The translations under genes were made by a program, and so were the position numbers. 64,000 bases of DNA from Heterohyrax brucei (Eukaryota > Chordata > Mammalia > Hyracoidea > Procaviidae). The DNA lies in assembly GCA_028571685.1 (NCBI GenBank), contig CM053141.1, positions 72,649,833 to 72,713,832 on the forward strand, given 5' to 3'. This document shows, piece after piece, positions 43,885-54,680 of the stretch; position 1 is the first letter of the stretch, and every line of letters starts with the position of its first letter. The notes under the pieces were generated by a model. The model saw only the letters and a list, made by a program, of their open reading frames with translations. It was not told the origin of the DNA and did not search any database.

Positions 43885-44860
43885 TCATTTTTTGTACCAA
43901 TTCATACCAGCCATCCCTCCCATGGTACTCGCTAGCTCTTCTCTGGGTTTGATAAGTCTTTGCAGTGGTCACAAAACTCACAAAATACACTTACAGTTAC
44001 AGGCTTTATCATAAAGGTAGTAGGGTACAACTCCAGATACGAGTGTTCAGTCAAGATGACCTCGACTGTGCCTGCAGACAGGCCTCTAAGGCCCTCAGTT
44101 TCTCAGCCCCTTGAACTGGCTTCTGCTCTGCTTGAGCAAATGTTACAAAGCTCTTTTGCTCTGCCAAGAAGTGCACAAGGGCACCTCATCCCGCCAGCAA
44201 ACCTCAGCCTGAAAGTGCTGTGGATTGTCACACCAACTGGAACTGCCTTGCTCTGTGGGCTGGGAAGCCCACTATGCCATTTCACGCTGATCTCTTGATC
44301 CTCCTGCCTCCATTTCTCTCCCACTGTTTCTCAACCATCTCTTGCCATCTCTGGTGTTACAGCTCTCTCTCTCTCTCTGTCTCCTAGGTTTAGGAGGTTC
44401 TCAGTGCAGTGACCCTGGGTCCAAAGGACATCTGCTCTTGTCAGTTCTTTCTTAGTGGTAGTCAGCTTCCCCCCTTCTGCCTTTGACACAGATCATTTTA
44501 AGCCTAGTTGCATGGCAGAACTGGCCAATCCACTTTTGGGGTTCCATACACCTTATTTGCTTGGTCCCACCCCCACAAGGCTGCCATGTGTCTTATTTGT
44601 ATTATTAACAAGTTGTCCGATCCCCTGATTGGCCACCAGCACCTCGTTTGCATCATTCTACCCAAACATTTGGTGAGAGTTACAAGACCATGGTGAGAAA
44701 GGTCATATAAACTGATCAAATCACACAGCACCAACTGTATAGTAAGTTGCTAAAGCCCACTGGGGAAACGACCAACCTCTTTCAGCCTCTTATAGCCACA
44801 GAAGCAAATGCTTTCTCCTTCATATGAAGAAATAAAGTAGTACCCTAAATATCCACTTCC
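43885..44860 (+). mobile_element. Candidate LTR with promoter-like architecture
   Basis: The block contains two reversed or direct CCAAT boxes ('ctggccaatccac' at 44520 and 'ctgattggccacc' at 44627), an octamer-like 'gtttgcat' at 44647, a TATA-like 'catataaac' at 44704 and an AATAAA at 44831. This is the order U3-R-U5 would show. A CT-run lies at 44363-44383. I think it is a retroviral-type LTR, but I cannot name the family or see a partner LTR. The 112-codon frame at 43960-44298 lies inside and shows no domain. Confidence 0.4.
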
Positions 44861-45378
44861 CTGTTAATGTCCCAAACTCTACACTGGTCCAGACTGCGAG
44901 GGGAAAGTTTAAGCTTCATCCTTCACATCAGTTCAGATAGTTGCATTTCAATAGCAGGCAAAAAGCAGGCTTTTCTCATTGCCTTTTTAAGCAAGAGAGA
45001 GTGACTCAGGGTAAGATTTAACTTTAGCAATAGAACAAGATCAATTAACCTTTCTTCATGGAAGTGTACTGTATCAGTACCACGTCGCTGGGTGAAGTGA
45101 GTCACAGGCCTCTTCCTTCCCTCTCTTTCTTTTCACTTGGAGAAAGGAAGTTACTGGTAGACAAAGGTGGCTCCCAGGAGTACTGGGGTGCTGTGTGTGT
45201 TTGCAGTTTGAGGAGGGATTTCTCTTCCCTCACATGCCCGCTGATGATATAGCCTACCAGCAACCTGTTCCAGGATCCACCTTTGTATTGTCCCGGGAGT
45301 TGCTTTTTCTTTTTTTCCCTTTAGGATCTGAAAATGCTCTAGTCAAAGGTTTTTGTATTGTCACACTTGTGTTCTCAC
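44861..45378. other. No recognisable feature
   Basis: No named repeat, no supported exon. Confidence 0.4.
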
Positions 45379-45533
45379 CCACTGAAAACCCACTGCCGTC
45401 ATGTCAGGTCTGACTCATAGTGACCCTAGAGGTCAGAGTACAACCACTCCATAGAGTTTCCTGATGGATTTGAACCAAGAGCTTTCAGTTAGCAGACGTA
45501 GCACTTAATCCACTATGTCACCAGGGTTTCCTC
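45379..45533 (-). mobile_element. AfroSINE, short subtype
   Basis: Tail 'aaacccactgccgtcatgtc', 'ctgactcatagtgaccctag', body 'ccactccatagagtttcctg', box B 'gatggatttgaaccaagagc', head 'ccactatgtcaccagggttt'. Confidence 0.93.
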
Positions 45534-45849
45534 CTGTTCTCACATCCATATCAAATAGGGTAAAGGAGGGACTTAATGACTGTCACTTGTAGGAACTCAG
45601 CCAGTTCCAGACAGACACAGAATTAGGACTCCTGAACTGAAGGCCAAGCCTTTGTCCAAAAGATTCCCCAACCTCCAACCTGTTCCAGGACTTCCCTGAA
45701 TTCTCAGCCAACTGGGCATAGTCTAGCACACAGGATCTACATCAGGATTTCACAGGCAACGGATCAATGCTAACAAAAACCCCTTTACCCCAATTTAAGT
45801 ATCCCCATGGGGAAAAAAATCTAGTCTTATCCTGGCCACAGAGCAGATT
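45534..45849. other. No recognisable feature
   Basis: About 300 bases without gene or named repeat. Confidence 0.4.
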
Positions 45850-45962
45850 GCTTGGATTGTACTTCATTGCCTGCTAGCTGTGTGACAGTGGGCTCAGGAC
45901 TCCATGTTCCTGTGCCTCAGTTTCCTCATTTAGAAGAGGGAGAAAGGAATTGTCCAATTTCT
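45850..45962 (+). mobile_element. MIR SINE fragment
   Basis: 'gcctgctagctgtgtgacag' with 'gtgcctcagtttcctcattt' and 'agaagagggagaaagg' is the MIR core. Head and 3' end are missing. Confidence 0.75.
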
Positions 45963-45999
45963 AGGATTCCTAGTTTTCAACTATTAGGTTTTTTGCACT

Positions 46000-46218
46000 G
46001 TGGTGGCTCGCACATTGCTGTGATGCTGGAAGTTATGCCACCAGTATTTAGAATGCCAGTGGGGCAACCCATGGTGGACATGTCTCAATGGAGCTTTCAG
46101 ACTGAGAGACTAGGAAGAAAGCACTGGGCATCAGGAAGCTGGTACAGGACAGGACAACAACTCATTCTGTCCTACATAAGGTCTCCATGAATCAGAGTTG
46201 ACTCAAGAATAACTAGCA
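46000..46218 (+). mobile_element. Internally deleted RTE, shortest form
   Basis: 5' leader: 'tggtggctcgcacattgctg', 'tgatgctggaagttatgcca', 'cccatggtggacatgtctca', 'gagactaggaagaaagcact'. At about 46133 it joins the last 85 bases of the RTE: 'ggtacaggacaggacaacaa', 'cattctgtcctacataaggt', 'gaatcagagttgactcaaga', 'ctagcaacaacag'. The 112-codon frame here is non-coding leader. Confidence 0.85.
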
Positions 46219-46225
46219 ACAACAG

Positions 46226-46338
46226 AGTTCATGGAAGAAAGGCCTGGCAATCTACTCCAGACACTGAAACATCTATGAAGCACAGGTCTGCTCTGACAGT
46301 CATGGGGTCACCATGAGTCAAGATCGACTTGACAGGTG
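46226..46338 (+). mobile_element. AfroSINE, long subtype, 3' half
   Basis: 'gaaagaaaggcctggcaatc' type start, 'tgaagcacaggtctgctctg', 'acagtcatggggtcaccatg', tail 'cgacttgacaggtgacc'. It follows the RTE tail directly. Confidence 0.8.
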
Positions 46339-47547
46339 ACCAGTCTGGTCTAAAGTCCAGAGTTCAGGGGGCCTGGCAGTAACTGTGAACACTCTGACAA
46401 TACAGGCTACTGAAAATCGGACCAAGAGAAGGAAAGGATCTGACAACCAAATTTAGGGCGACCTTTAAGTTCATGCAAAGAAACTCAACTCATTCCCCAC
46501 CCGCTGCATCTTTGCTCACGCTTCTCCCCTCAGCCGCTCCTTCTGCCTGTCTTCTGCCTCCTTCGCCCTTCTCTCTCCCAGGATTTCACTCCCCGGCAAC
46601 TCCCGCCCATGGACATCTCACCAGCCTCGGTCTTCCCTCACCTCTTGTTTGCAGTCTTCATTCTCGCTTTCCATTGCACTGCATCCTGCTTTAAACTACA
46701 TCTAAGGGGGAACTCTTGAACCGGTTCTTCTATACCACCCATAAAGAGAGGCGTATCACTGGACACCTAAAAAAAAGGCGGCTGACACTTGTTGAAGGAT
46801 GCTGAATGCCTGGCCTAAACAAACCCGCTTTCTTAGAAACTGTGGACTTTAGAGCAAACCACCTTGTGATCACCCAAGTGGAATCTTGGGCTGAAGACTG
46901 TGGTTTGCAGATCCCTGAGTATGGGATTGTGAAATCCGGGAAGCAAGCGTGTGCTGCGTGTGGAGGCATTCCAATAATAGTTTCGGATGGTGGGGACTGC
47001 TGCCTGCCGTGACTCACGTCCTCGGAACACGTCTCCGAGGCAGAGCGGATGTGGGTGGGGGCACGTCTTCTGCAGAGGGGGGAATTACCTGCAGAGGTCA
47101 GAACAGGGCTGGGAGCCCGGGCTGGAGTCTAGCACTGAGGGAGGGCAGCCACTGCTTCACACAGGAGGGCAAGAGGGCCGACCGCAGTGTTAGCTGACCG
47201 TGTCAGGGAAGCCCTTAGAAATAAGAATGTGATCTGCTGGCACTGAATTCAGAAAGGGGGAAATTCAGTGTGTCCTCAGACCTTTGTTCTCGCTGAAATT
47301 TATCAAGTTGAGTGTCTGCTGAGCACAGCACTGTGGTTCTCAGAAGTGAGACACAGCACACCCTGACAGTGTGGGCCCCACAGCCAGGAGCACGCAGTGT
47401 CCCCAGGACCTACCACAGGATCTTGATTTAGGGTGAGTCCAAGACCAACCTTGTTTCCACCCTCGGATGGAAGTGACACAGCCAATATTTATCGGGAGGC
47501 CCTGGGTAGGGCCTACGGTGCAAGGTGCAAGTCCTGCTACAGCACCT
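46339..47547. other. Repeat-poor DNA, locally CpG-rich
   Basis: No transposon recognised. The 46780-47200 part has more CpG than the surroundings, an AP-1-like 'tgactca' at 47010 and a palindrome at 47020-47040. Overlapping frames on both strands (up to 95 codons) show no domain. Confidence 0.45.
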
Positions 47548-47650
47548 CAGAAGAAATCAGTCATGGGAAGTCCCATGGAGAACGGTTCTACTGTGATACT
47601 CTAGAGGTTTCCGTGAATAGGAGTCAAGTCTGTACCAGCTGGTTTTACCG
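47548..47650 (+). mobile_element. AfroSINE body and tail, decayed
   Basis: 'gtcccatggagaacggttct' with 'actgtgatactctagaggtt' and 'gtgaataggagtcaagtctg' matches the AfroSINE 3' half. A head-like 'gccctgggtag' upstream is too decayed to claim. The 102-codon frame spanning it is not a gene. Confidence 0.55.
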
Positions 47651-47854
47651 GTTAACACTGATTGAAAGAGCCCCCACGTTCAGTGATGTGGGTGGTGAGC
47701 AGCCCAAGGAGGATCCACTGAGGGAGTACTCTGCTCCTTGAGACACTAGCTTGAGCCAGCCAGCCCAAAGGAAGGGCACCTTTTCCTAATCAGCACACAG
47801 ATATCCACGGCTTGCTATGGCTGGCTTCTCGAGGACACACAATATGCCAGATCC

Positions 47855-48025
47855 TGTTAAGGACTCGGGTGCACATTCCCTCATACTTACAACTATCCTA
47901 AGAGACAGGTGACTGTTCTTACTTCTGTTTTATAGATGACAAATGGGACTCAGAGAAAGGGAGAGTAATCTGCCTGATGCAATGCCTCTATTTGTATCAG
48001 AATTGAAATTCGAACACAGGACATG
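47855..48025 (-). mobile_element. MIR SINE
   Basis: 'attccctcatacttacaact' with 'atcctaagagacaggtgact', 'ctgttttatagatgacaaat', 'gggactcagagaaagggaga' and 'gaaattcgaacacagg' follow the reversed MIR through most of its length. Confidence 0.8.
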
Positions 48026-48040
48026 TTTCCTTCCACTGTG

Positions 48041-48355
48041 ATTTTGTTTGTTGTTAATCAGCCCCTAGTCATAGCAACCAGAACCAAACATTACCTGTTC
48101 CAGGGTCATTGTCATGATTGCTGAGCTGTTGGGGTCCACTGAGTATTTCTCTCATGTTTGCTGGCCCTCTGCTTTACCCAGCACAAAAGCCTTTGCTAGT
48201 GATCCTTCTTTCCTGACACATCTCTAAAGTAAACGAACTGAAGGCTTGGCATACTCACTGCTAAGGAGCATTCTGGTTTTAGTTCTTCTAAAACTAAATT
48301 GCTTAATCTTCAAGCAGCGCATGATATATTCAGTATTCTTTTTCTTATTGTATAT
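48041..48355 (-). mobile_element. RTE LINE 3' end
   Basis: Minus-strand RTE tail ('ttgttgttaatcagccccta'), then 'atgtttgctggccctctgct', 'tgctaaggagcattctggtt' and 'gcgcatgatatattcagtat'. It is inverted relative to the internally deleted RTE that begins about 40 bases later. Confidence 0.85.
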
Positions 48356-48394
48356 TGTCACTATTAATGTCTTAGGCCACCATGCTTCTGTCAG

Positions 48395-48735
48395 TTTGTC
48401 AGACCACTGTGGTGGCTTGGGTGTTGCTGTGATACTGGAAGCTTTGCCACTGGCATTTCAAACACCAGCAGGGTCACCCTTGGTGGACAAATTTCAGTAG
48501 AGGTTTCAGACTAAGATAGACCAGGAAGAAGGATCTAGCAGTCTACTCTAAGAAGTCTGGCAAGTGAAAACCTTATGAACAGCAGGATAATTACAGTATT
48601 AGTAAAGAATATTGACTATACCATAGACTGTCAGAAGAATAAACAATTCTGTCTTGGAAGAAATACAGCCAGAATGCTTCTTGGAAATGAAGATGGCAAG
48701 ACTTTGGCAATACCTAACAACAGCATCTTACATAG
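48395..48735 (+). mobile_element. Internally deleted RTE, two deletions
   Basis: 5' leader ('gtggtggcttgggtgttgct', 'tgatactggaagctttgcca', 'gtcacccttggtggacaaat', 'gactaagatagaccaggaag') to about 48600. It then joins the C-terminal coding end ('aagaatattgactataccat', 'acagccagaatgcttcttgg', 'gaagatggcaagactttg'), and at about 48706 jumps again to the terminal 'cacctaacaacag' type tail. Middle and last 150 bases are missing. Confidence 0.83.
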
Positions 48736-49386
48736 TTGAAGATTCTCTTTTTCTAAACTATGTTCTCAGGGGTATCTTAATCAAGAATATGTCTCTAGGG
48801 TGAATGGGAGGGGAATGGTGGAGTGCTGGAGAATTCCTAGAGTGATTGAGTCCCTCCTGACAGTATGGCTTCCCAGGACCTAATTACACCCAGGAAGAGG
48901 TGTAAATGTGTCATGTGGCTGAGTAGCAGGACTAAGTGGGAGGTCCCCTGACTACACAGGGCAGAAACACTCTTGATGAGTGTAGACATATCCCGTCCCT
49001 GTTCCCAGAACACCCTAGCTGTGGCGGGCTTCTTTCTACATAGGCAGTTATGTACATGGAACTGACTCTCCAGGTAATGACAGACAGGATACCCTGCCAC
49101 TCAGATGGGGTTGTCATCTCAAGACAGACAGCAACTTTTATTCCAGAAGTTCTCAGTATCAGTGCCCTAAAATCCCGTTCTTGGTTTTGGAACTGGGATT
49201 TTAACAAGTTCCTCAGGTGATGCTGATGTAAAAGGTTCTTATGACTACGCTTGAAACATCGTTTCAGTGCTTTAGTTTTACTGGGGGTATAGGTCTTCTT
49301 ACCAAGTAAATAAAATGAGAAAAGTGGCAAATTCCTTTGCAAAATGAAAGCCAACAACTCTGATGTCTCGGTGGATCACTGCATTT
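48736..49386. other. Mostly unassigned, MER5A-like piece inside
   Basis: 'gggattttaacaagttcctc' and 'aggtgatgctgatg' at 49193-49230, preceded by 'ccagaagttctcagtatcag', resemble part of a MER5A element in plus orientation. The minus-strand 141-codon frame (48932-49357) overlaps it and resembles no protein. Confidence 0.45.
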
Positions 49387-50667
49387 TCTTAAAAAAATTT
49401 TTCATTATGATTAAGTGAAAGTATACAACTCAAGCCAGTTTTGCGTATCTGCTGCTCTACAACTCCCTGCCTGTCTCCCCACCCTGTGACAGCACACTCT
49501 TCATTCTTTACTGCTAGTATCTTGCCAAGGAACACCTGTCCCCTCCTCTCCACCTTCTCCTCTACCCCCTGGAAAGAAACCAGGAGGGCAGCCTTCTATA
49601 AGTGTATAAAACCATAAAGTACACACACCACATGCTGGCTCTGTGTCCGCGAGTCCAGTCCATTCTTAGTTTGAAGTATTGAGCTCAGTACCGGTTTCAG
49701 GTCTGGGACAGCAGCAAGTCTAGGGGCCGTGTTCCCAGGGGACCCTCCAGGTTGTCAGACTGTGAATTCTGGTCTTTCCGTAGAGTTCTTGATCCACACA
49801 CTTCTTTCTCTCATGTTACGTCGGGGACCCTCCACTGTGTGCCCTATCGAGGCCAAGCACCATCGGCTTCTTCCGGTCTCATGCTGATGTACTCTCCCCA
49901 TCACATGGCCCATTCTGTCTCCTGGGCTCGTTTTTCCTCATGCCTTTGCTGTTCTTGGTCATCATCTGTTCCAGGTAGACTGGGACAAATCGATGTACCT
50001 CAGATGATAGCTTGCTGGCTTTTAAGACCCCAGACACCACACACCAATATGGGGTACAGAAGACTCTGTTAGCAAAAGGCTGGTTATGCCAGTGGACCTT
50101 GATGTCTCCCTACAATATGGCCCTGAGACTCCCATCACTGCTACTCTATCCTTTGAAATGTTGGATTGAATTTAGAAAATCTTTCAGTTTATGGTGTAGT
50201 CCGTTTATGCCAACCTTCCTTCTACTGAGCGATGTCACACTCTTCACCTAACTGAATTTCCATCAACTCCCTAATCTATGACCAATCCTCTCTTTCTCCC
50301 CATCCTTGTAGCCGTTAAACAGTCTTTCCTTCTGTGCATGAGTTTTTTTTCAGTCCATATAGTAGTGTTCTCATACAATACTTGTTCTTTCACAGCTGAC
50401 TGATTTCACTGAACATAATGTCTTCTAGTTGATACCAGGTTATGAGATACTTCCTAAAATCATCATTGTTCTTTATCATTGTGTAATGTTCCATTGTGTG
50501 TATCTATTATAACTTGTTTATCCATTCATGTTGATGGGCACCTAGGTGGATTCCATCTTTTTGCTACTGAAGACAGTGCTGCAGTAAACATTTGTGTGCA
50601 TGTATCTGTTCATGTGACAGCCCTCATTTCTGTAGGATATATTCCAAGCAGTGATCAGTGCATATTT
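49387..50667 (-). mobile_element. L1 LINE 3' end with long afrotherian 3' UTR
   Basis: From 50667 down to about 50290 the minus strand carries the ORF2 end in DNA ('ttgtgtgcatgtatctgttc', 'ccattcatgttgatgggcac', 'gtgtaatgttccattgtgtg' as read on plus). The 3' UTR then extends to 49387 and includes 'gcttttaagaccccagacac', 'catgctgatgtactctcccc' and 'ccgcgagtccagtccattct'. The UTR is about 900 bases, typical of afrotherian L1. It is 5'-truncated and has no ORF. Confidence 0.88.
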
Positions 50668-50669
50668 TA

Positions 50670-50832
50670 AGGCTACTTGGTGTCATAGTGGGTAAGTGCT
50701 ACAGCTGCTAGCCAGAAGGTGGGCAGTTAGAATCCCCCAGGTGCTACTGGGCAACTCCATGAGGCAGTTCCACACTGTCTATAGGGTCACTATGAGTTGG
50801 AATCAACTCGTTGACAGTGGGTTTGGTTTTCT
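50670..50832 (+). mobile_element. AfroSINE, short subtype
   Basis: Head 'ggctacttggtgtcatagtg', 'acagctgctagccagaaggt', body 'gaggcagttccacactgtct', tail 'ctatgagttggaatcaactc' and 'agtgggtttggttttct'. It abuts the 5' break of the L1. Confidence 0.93.
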
Positions 50833-52476
50833 CTTTATTTTCAAAAAGGAATCAGAGATAATTTGCTTGCAAGACTCATAAATGAAAGTTCTTTGGGTGG
50901 GGGGAGACCATTAAATGCATGAATTGGCTTGAGGAGGATCATAGAGAAAAAATATATGTAAGTTTGAATGGCTTGGCCCTTACTTTTTGGACCAGTTTCC
51001 CGATGGTTCTGTAAAACTAAAGATTCCCATATATAAAAAGAAAGATTTAGGAAATAAGGACAGACAAAGTTTGGAGTGTCAAGAGGGCAGCTTACACCCC
51101 CAAGTTCAGCTGCAAAGGGTTCTTCAGCCAAATGGTGAAGTGTTTCCTCTAATTTCCCATCCAACCTCCCTGCTGCTTACAAAAGTAATGGATTTGACCT
51201 GAGTTATGATTTAAAAGGCATTTCAAAGGCTTACGACCTAGACATTTCTTTTCAGTTAGCATGGTATTTCATCATTATATGGCTTTTCTTTGGTTTTGGT
51301 AGTGTTGCTAATTTCAGGACTACCTACCAGAAATGCTAATTACATGAGAGAGAACATGTTTATCCCTTTAGCATCTGCCATCTTGTTACAGGTTGCTTAC
51401 AAACCCAGGCAGGTGGCCGGGCGAATCCAGCTTAGCAGATAAAGGGCATAAAACAGATAAAGGGGTAGAAGGGGGCTAATGAGATTAGAAAGGGCCCTTA
51501 AGAGAAGGGGCAGGTTTTCACATGTCACAGGCCAGTTCTGCCCGCTCTCTTCATGCTTTTGATTAGTTAGAACTGTCCTTGCCCTCCACACCAAAAAAAT
51601 GCAAGTTCCTTTCCCCCAGCTTGCCCCTTCCTTAGCTTTGTCACGATCTAACTCAGAGTCCAAACAGCCGAGCATCTTGTAGACTCTGGATTCTTCCTTT
51701 TTAAAAGGAATAGAGCAAATGTGTGCTTCTGTGTGTGTTTGTGTGTGTGCATGCACACATAGGCACGCGTGTGTGCTTGTGTGTTGGTAGCAGGTTAGGC
51801 TTGATAGCTGCAGATTTCCTTCCTTTAAGGCAGCTCGTGGACCCTTTCCAGCTTCCACCAGTGTAGACAATCCCAGGAACTGCACATAGAAGAGGCAGCT
51901 GGAAGGGGACATTTCCTGCCCGTTCTCCCCACCTGTGAGGCCTCTTACTCCCGGTGGAGGTGAAGTTGCAGCCAATCTCCTCTCTGAGAAGAGCCGCCTC
52001 GCTTCAAGGTATGAGGCCCAGATGGTGACAACACTCACTTCACAGCTCCCTGCTTTTCGTTCATCAGGTCAGCAGGGTACCAGGGATGAAAGGAAGGAGG
52101 AGCCGATACCCTCTAGTCTCCTCCTTACTGTGAGCAGATACTTGCTCGGGTTGCTCGGAGAACAAGGCATGCTACAAATAAACAAAGCCAGCCAAGTGAA
52201 GCTGGACCAACGATAGCTACTGTAGACCTCAGTGCCCTCCGATGTAAAGCAAATCAGTTGTGTTACCGTCTGGCTCTAAACTTGTATAATCCTGTAACAA
52301 TGTTGCCATTGTTAATCTGCATACACTTGCATGTCTGTATCTGTAGAGGGACACCGTAAATAATTTACAGGAATACCATTATACAATTTGTGTTTCTTTT
52401 CCACACTGGAATATAAAAGTGCTGTAAAACTATACTTTGCATATACATGTACATTCCATGTGAATACGTATACATA
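50833..52476. other. Repeat-poor DNA containing the longest ORF
   Basis: The longest open frame of the window (213 codons, minus, 51397-52038) lies here. It contains a His/Thr-rich part made by the GT-rich repeat at 51718-51787 and resembles no family. I see no transposon. Confidence 0.5.
51718..51787. repeat. GT-rich imperfect microsatellite
   Basis: Interrupted GT runs separated by GCATGCACACA and similar interruptions, so it has decayed from a longer dinucleotide array. Confidence 0.9.
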
Positions 52477-54190
52477 ATGGAGAAAGAAAACCAAAAGAGG
52501 AGAACATGATTCGTATTTCTCAACCTGTGAGAACTGAAGAAAAACTTCAAGACTTGGGTGCAGTACTGAAGGATTCTGTAGGGAAAATACTAAATGATGC
52601 AAGAAGCATCAAAAGAAGACGGAAGGAGTACACAGCCATGGTACCAAAAAGACTCGCTAGGCATTCGACTATTTCAGTAGGTAGCATATGATCCAGAACT
52701 GATGGTACTGAAGGAAGAGGCCCAAGCTGTATTGAAAATACTGGAGAAAAACAAGGCTCTGGGAATTGATAGAATACCAACTGTGACATTTTTACCACAA
52801 ATACAGCACTGGAAGTGCTCACTTATCTATGCCAAGAAATTTGGGACCCAGATACCTGGCCAGTCAACTAGAAGAGAACCATATTTATACCTATTCCAAA
52901 GAAAGATGATCCAAAAGAATGCAGAAGTTATTGAACAATAGTAGTAGTATCATACATGAGTGAAATTCTGCTTAAAAAAAAAATGAAAACTGGATGCAGC
53001 AGTACATCAACAGGGAACTGCCAGAAATTCAAGCTGGGTTAAGAAAAGGATGTGGAACAAAAGATATCCTTGCTGATGTCAGATAGAACCTGGCTAAAAG
53101 CAGAGAATATAGAAAGATGTTTGTTTACCTGTGTCTTATTGACTATGGAAATATATTCAACTGCATGGATGTAACAAATTATGGATAATGTCGCAAAGAA
53201 TGGGAATTCCAGAAGAAACCTGTACATAGATCAAGAGACAGTTGTTCCAACAGCACAAGGGGATATTTTTTGGTTTAAAGTTAGGAAAGTTGTGTGTCAG
53301 GGTTGTATCTTTTCACCATACCTATTCAATAGGTATGCTGAGCAAATGGTCTGAGAAGCTGGATTATATGAAGAAGAACAGGACATCGGGATTGGAGAAA
53401 GACTCATTAACAACCTGCATTATGCAGATGACACAACCTTACTTGCTCAGTGTGAAGAGGACTTGAAACATTAAAGATCACAGCCTTCAATATGGACTAC
53501 ATCTCAACATAAAGAAAACAAAATTCCTCACATGTGGGCCAATAAATCGTATCATGATCAACAGAGAAAAACGATTTAAGTTGCCAAGGAGTTCATTTTA
53601 CTTGGATCCGCAACCAAGGTCCATAGAAGCAGAAGACAAGAAATCAAACAGTGTATTGCATTGGGCAAATCTGCTGCAAAAGATGTCTTTACAGTGTCAA
53701 AAAACAAAGATGTCCCTTTGATCTCTAAGGTGCCCCTTATCCAAGCCATCATGTTTTCAGTTGCCTCCAGTGCATGTGAAAGCTGGACAATGAAGACAGA
53801 CAACAAGGGAAGAAGTGGTGCCTTTGAGTGAAGATGTTGGTGAAGAATGTTCCATATACCATGGACTTACTGAAGAACAAACGAATCTGTCTTAGAATAA
53901 GTACAGCCAGAAAGATCACTGAAAGTGATGATGGTTAAGGCTTCATCTCATTTACTTGGGTCACATTATCAGGAAGGACCAGTCCCTGGAGGAGAACGTC
54001 ATGCTCGGTAGAGCAGAGGGTCAGTGAAAAAGAGACAGACCCTCAGTGAGATGGGTTCACACAGTGGCTGCAACAATGGGCTCAAGCACAGCAGTGATTG
54101 TGAGGATGGTGCAGGGCCAGGCGGCGTTTCATTCTGTTGTACACAGAGTCACTGTGAATCAGAACCAACTCAACAGCGCCTAACAACAAG
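52477..54190 (+). mobile_element. RTE LINE, 5'-truncated, YADD motif intact
   Basis: It starts in the linker before the reverse transcriptase ('gaaaaccaaaagaggagaac', 'gaactgaagaaaaacttc') and runs 1.7 kb to the tail 'ggcgtttcattctgttgtac' and 'gcgcctaacaacaag'. The polymerase motif C is present as LHYADDTTLLAQ (about 53415-53450), the only intact one in the window. Motif A reads 'LIDYGNIFN', with the catalytic Asp kept but the rest changed. Several frameshifts break the ORF and the endonuclease is absent, so it is inactive. Confidence 0.93.
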
Positions 54191-54273
54191 AAGATATATA
54201 TATAGTTATACAAATGTAATACTCAACAGCGCCTAACAACAAGAAGATATATATATAGTTATACAAATGTAAT
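54168..54273. repeat. Perfect 53-bp tandem duplication
   Basis: The unit starting 'actcaacagcgcc' at 54168 is repeated without a mismatch from 54221 to 54273. It spans the RTE tail and the flanking '(at)n' and 'gttatacaaatgtaat'. Confidence 0.97.
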
Positions 54274-54417
54274 ACTGGGCAGAGTTCTGTGCAGTGAGCC
54301 TTTTACAATGGTACTGCTTATGTAAGGGTTTTTCTAACTTGCCTGTGATTGTACCTGACTTTAGAAACTAACCCCGCAGGAGATGAAATTCCATCATAAT
54401 TATTATTTTGGTGTTAG

Positions 54418-54680
54418 AGAGGCAGTATAGTTATAAGGAAAAGAATGTGAGTTTTGGAGCCAGACTGAGAGGTTTCATTCCTGAATTTGAATCTTGATTT
54501 TGTCATCTATTAGTTATGTAATTTTGGACAAGCTACTTAAGCTCCCTGAACCCAAGTTTCTTCAATGTCAACTAAGAATAATAATGTGTACCAGACAAAA
54601 TTACTGTGAAGATTAAATGAAACAGTATGTGCGACATTCTACAGTACCTACGACAGCGTTAGATATCAATATATGATATT
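54418..54680 (+). mobile_element. MIR SINE, near full length
   Basis: 'gaggcagtatagttataagg' head, 'gagttttggagccagactga', 'tgaatttgaatcttgatttt' box-B region, core 'aattttggacaagctactta', then 'caagtttcttcaatgtcaac' and 'actgtgaagattaaatgaaa'. The tRNA-like head is preserved, which is unusual for MIR. Confidence 0.88.

Noticed and set aside
46780..47200. CpG island promoter
   Set aside because: CpG is higher than nearby but too sparse and the region too short for a typical island; no exon follows.
47433..47741. 102-codon frame
   Set aside because: It overlaps a decayed AfroSINE and shows no domain.
48932..49357. 141-codon minus-strand frame
   Set aside because: No family resemblance, and it covers a MER5A-like piece.
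51397..52038. Longest open frame (213 codons, minus strand)
   Set aside because: It spans a GT-rich microsatellite that creates its His/Thr-rich part and shows no domain or family resemblance. A single open frame of this size is expected by chance in 64 kb of six-frame DNA with locally GC-rich parts.
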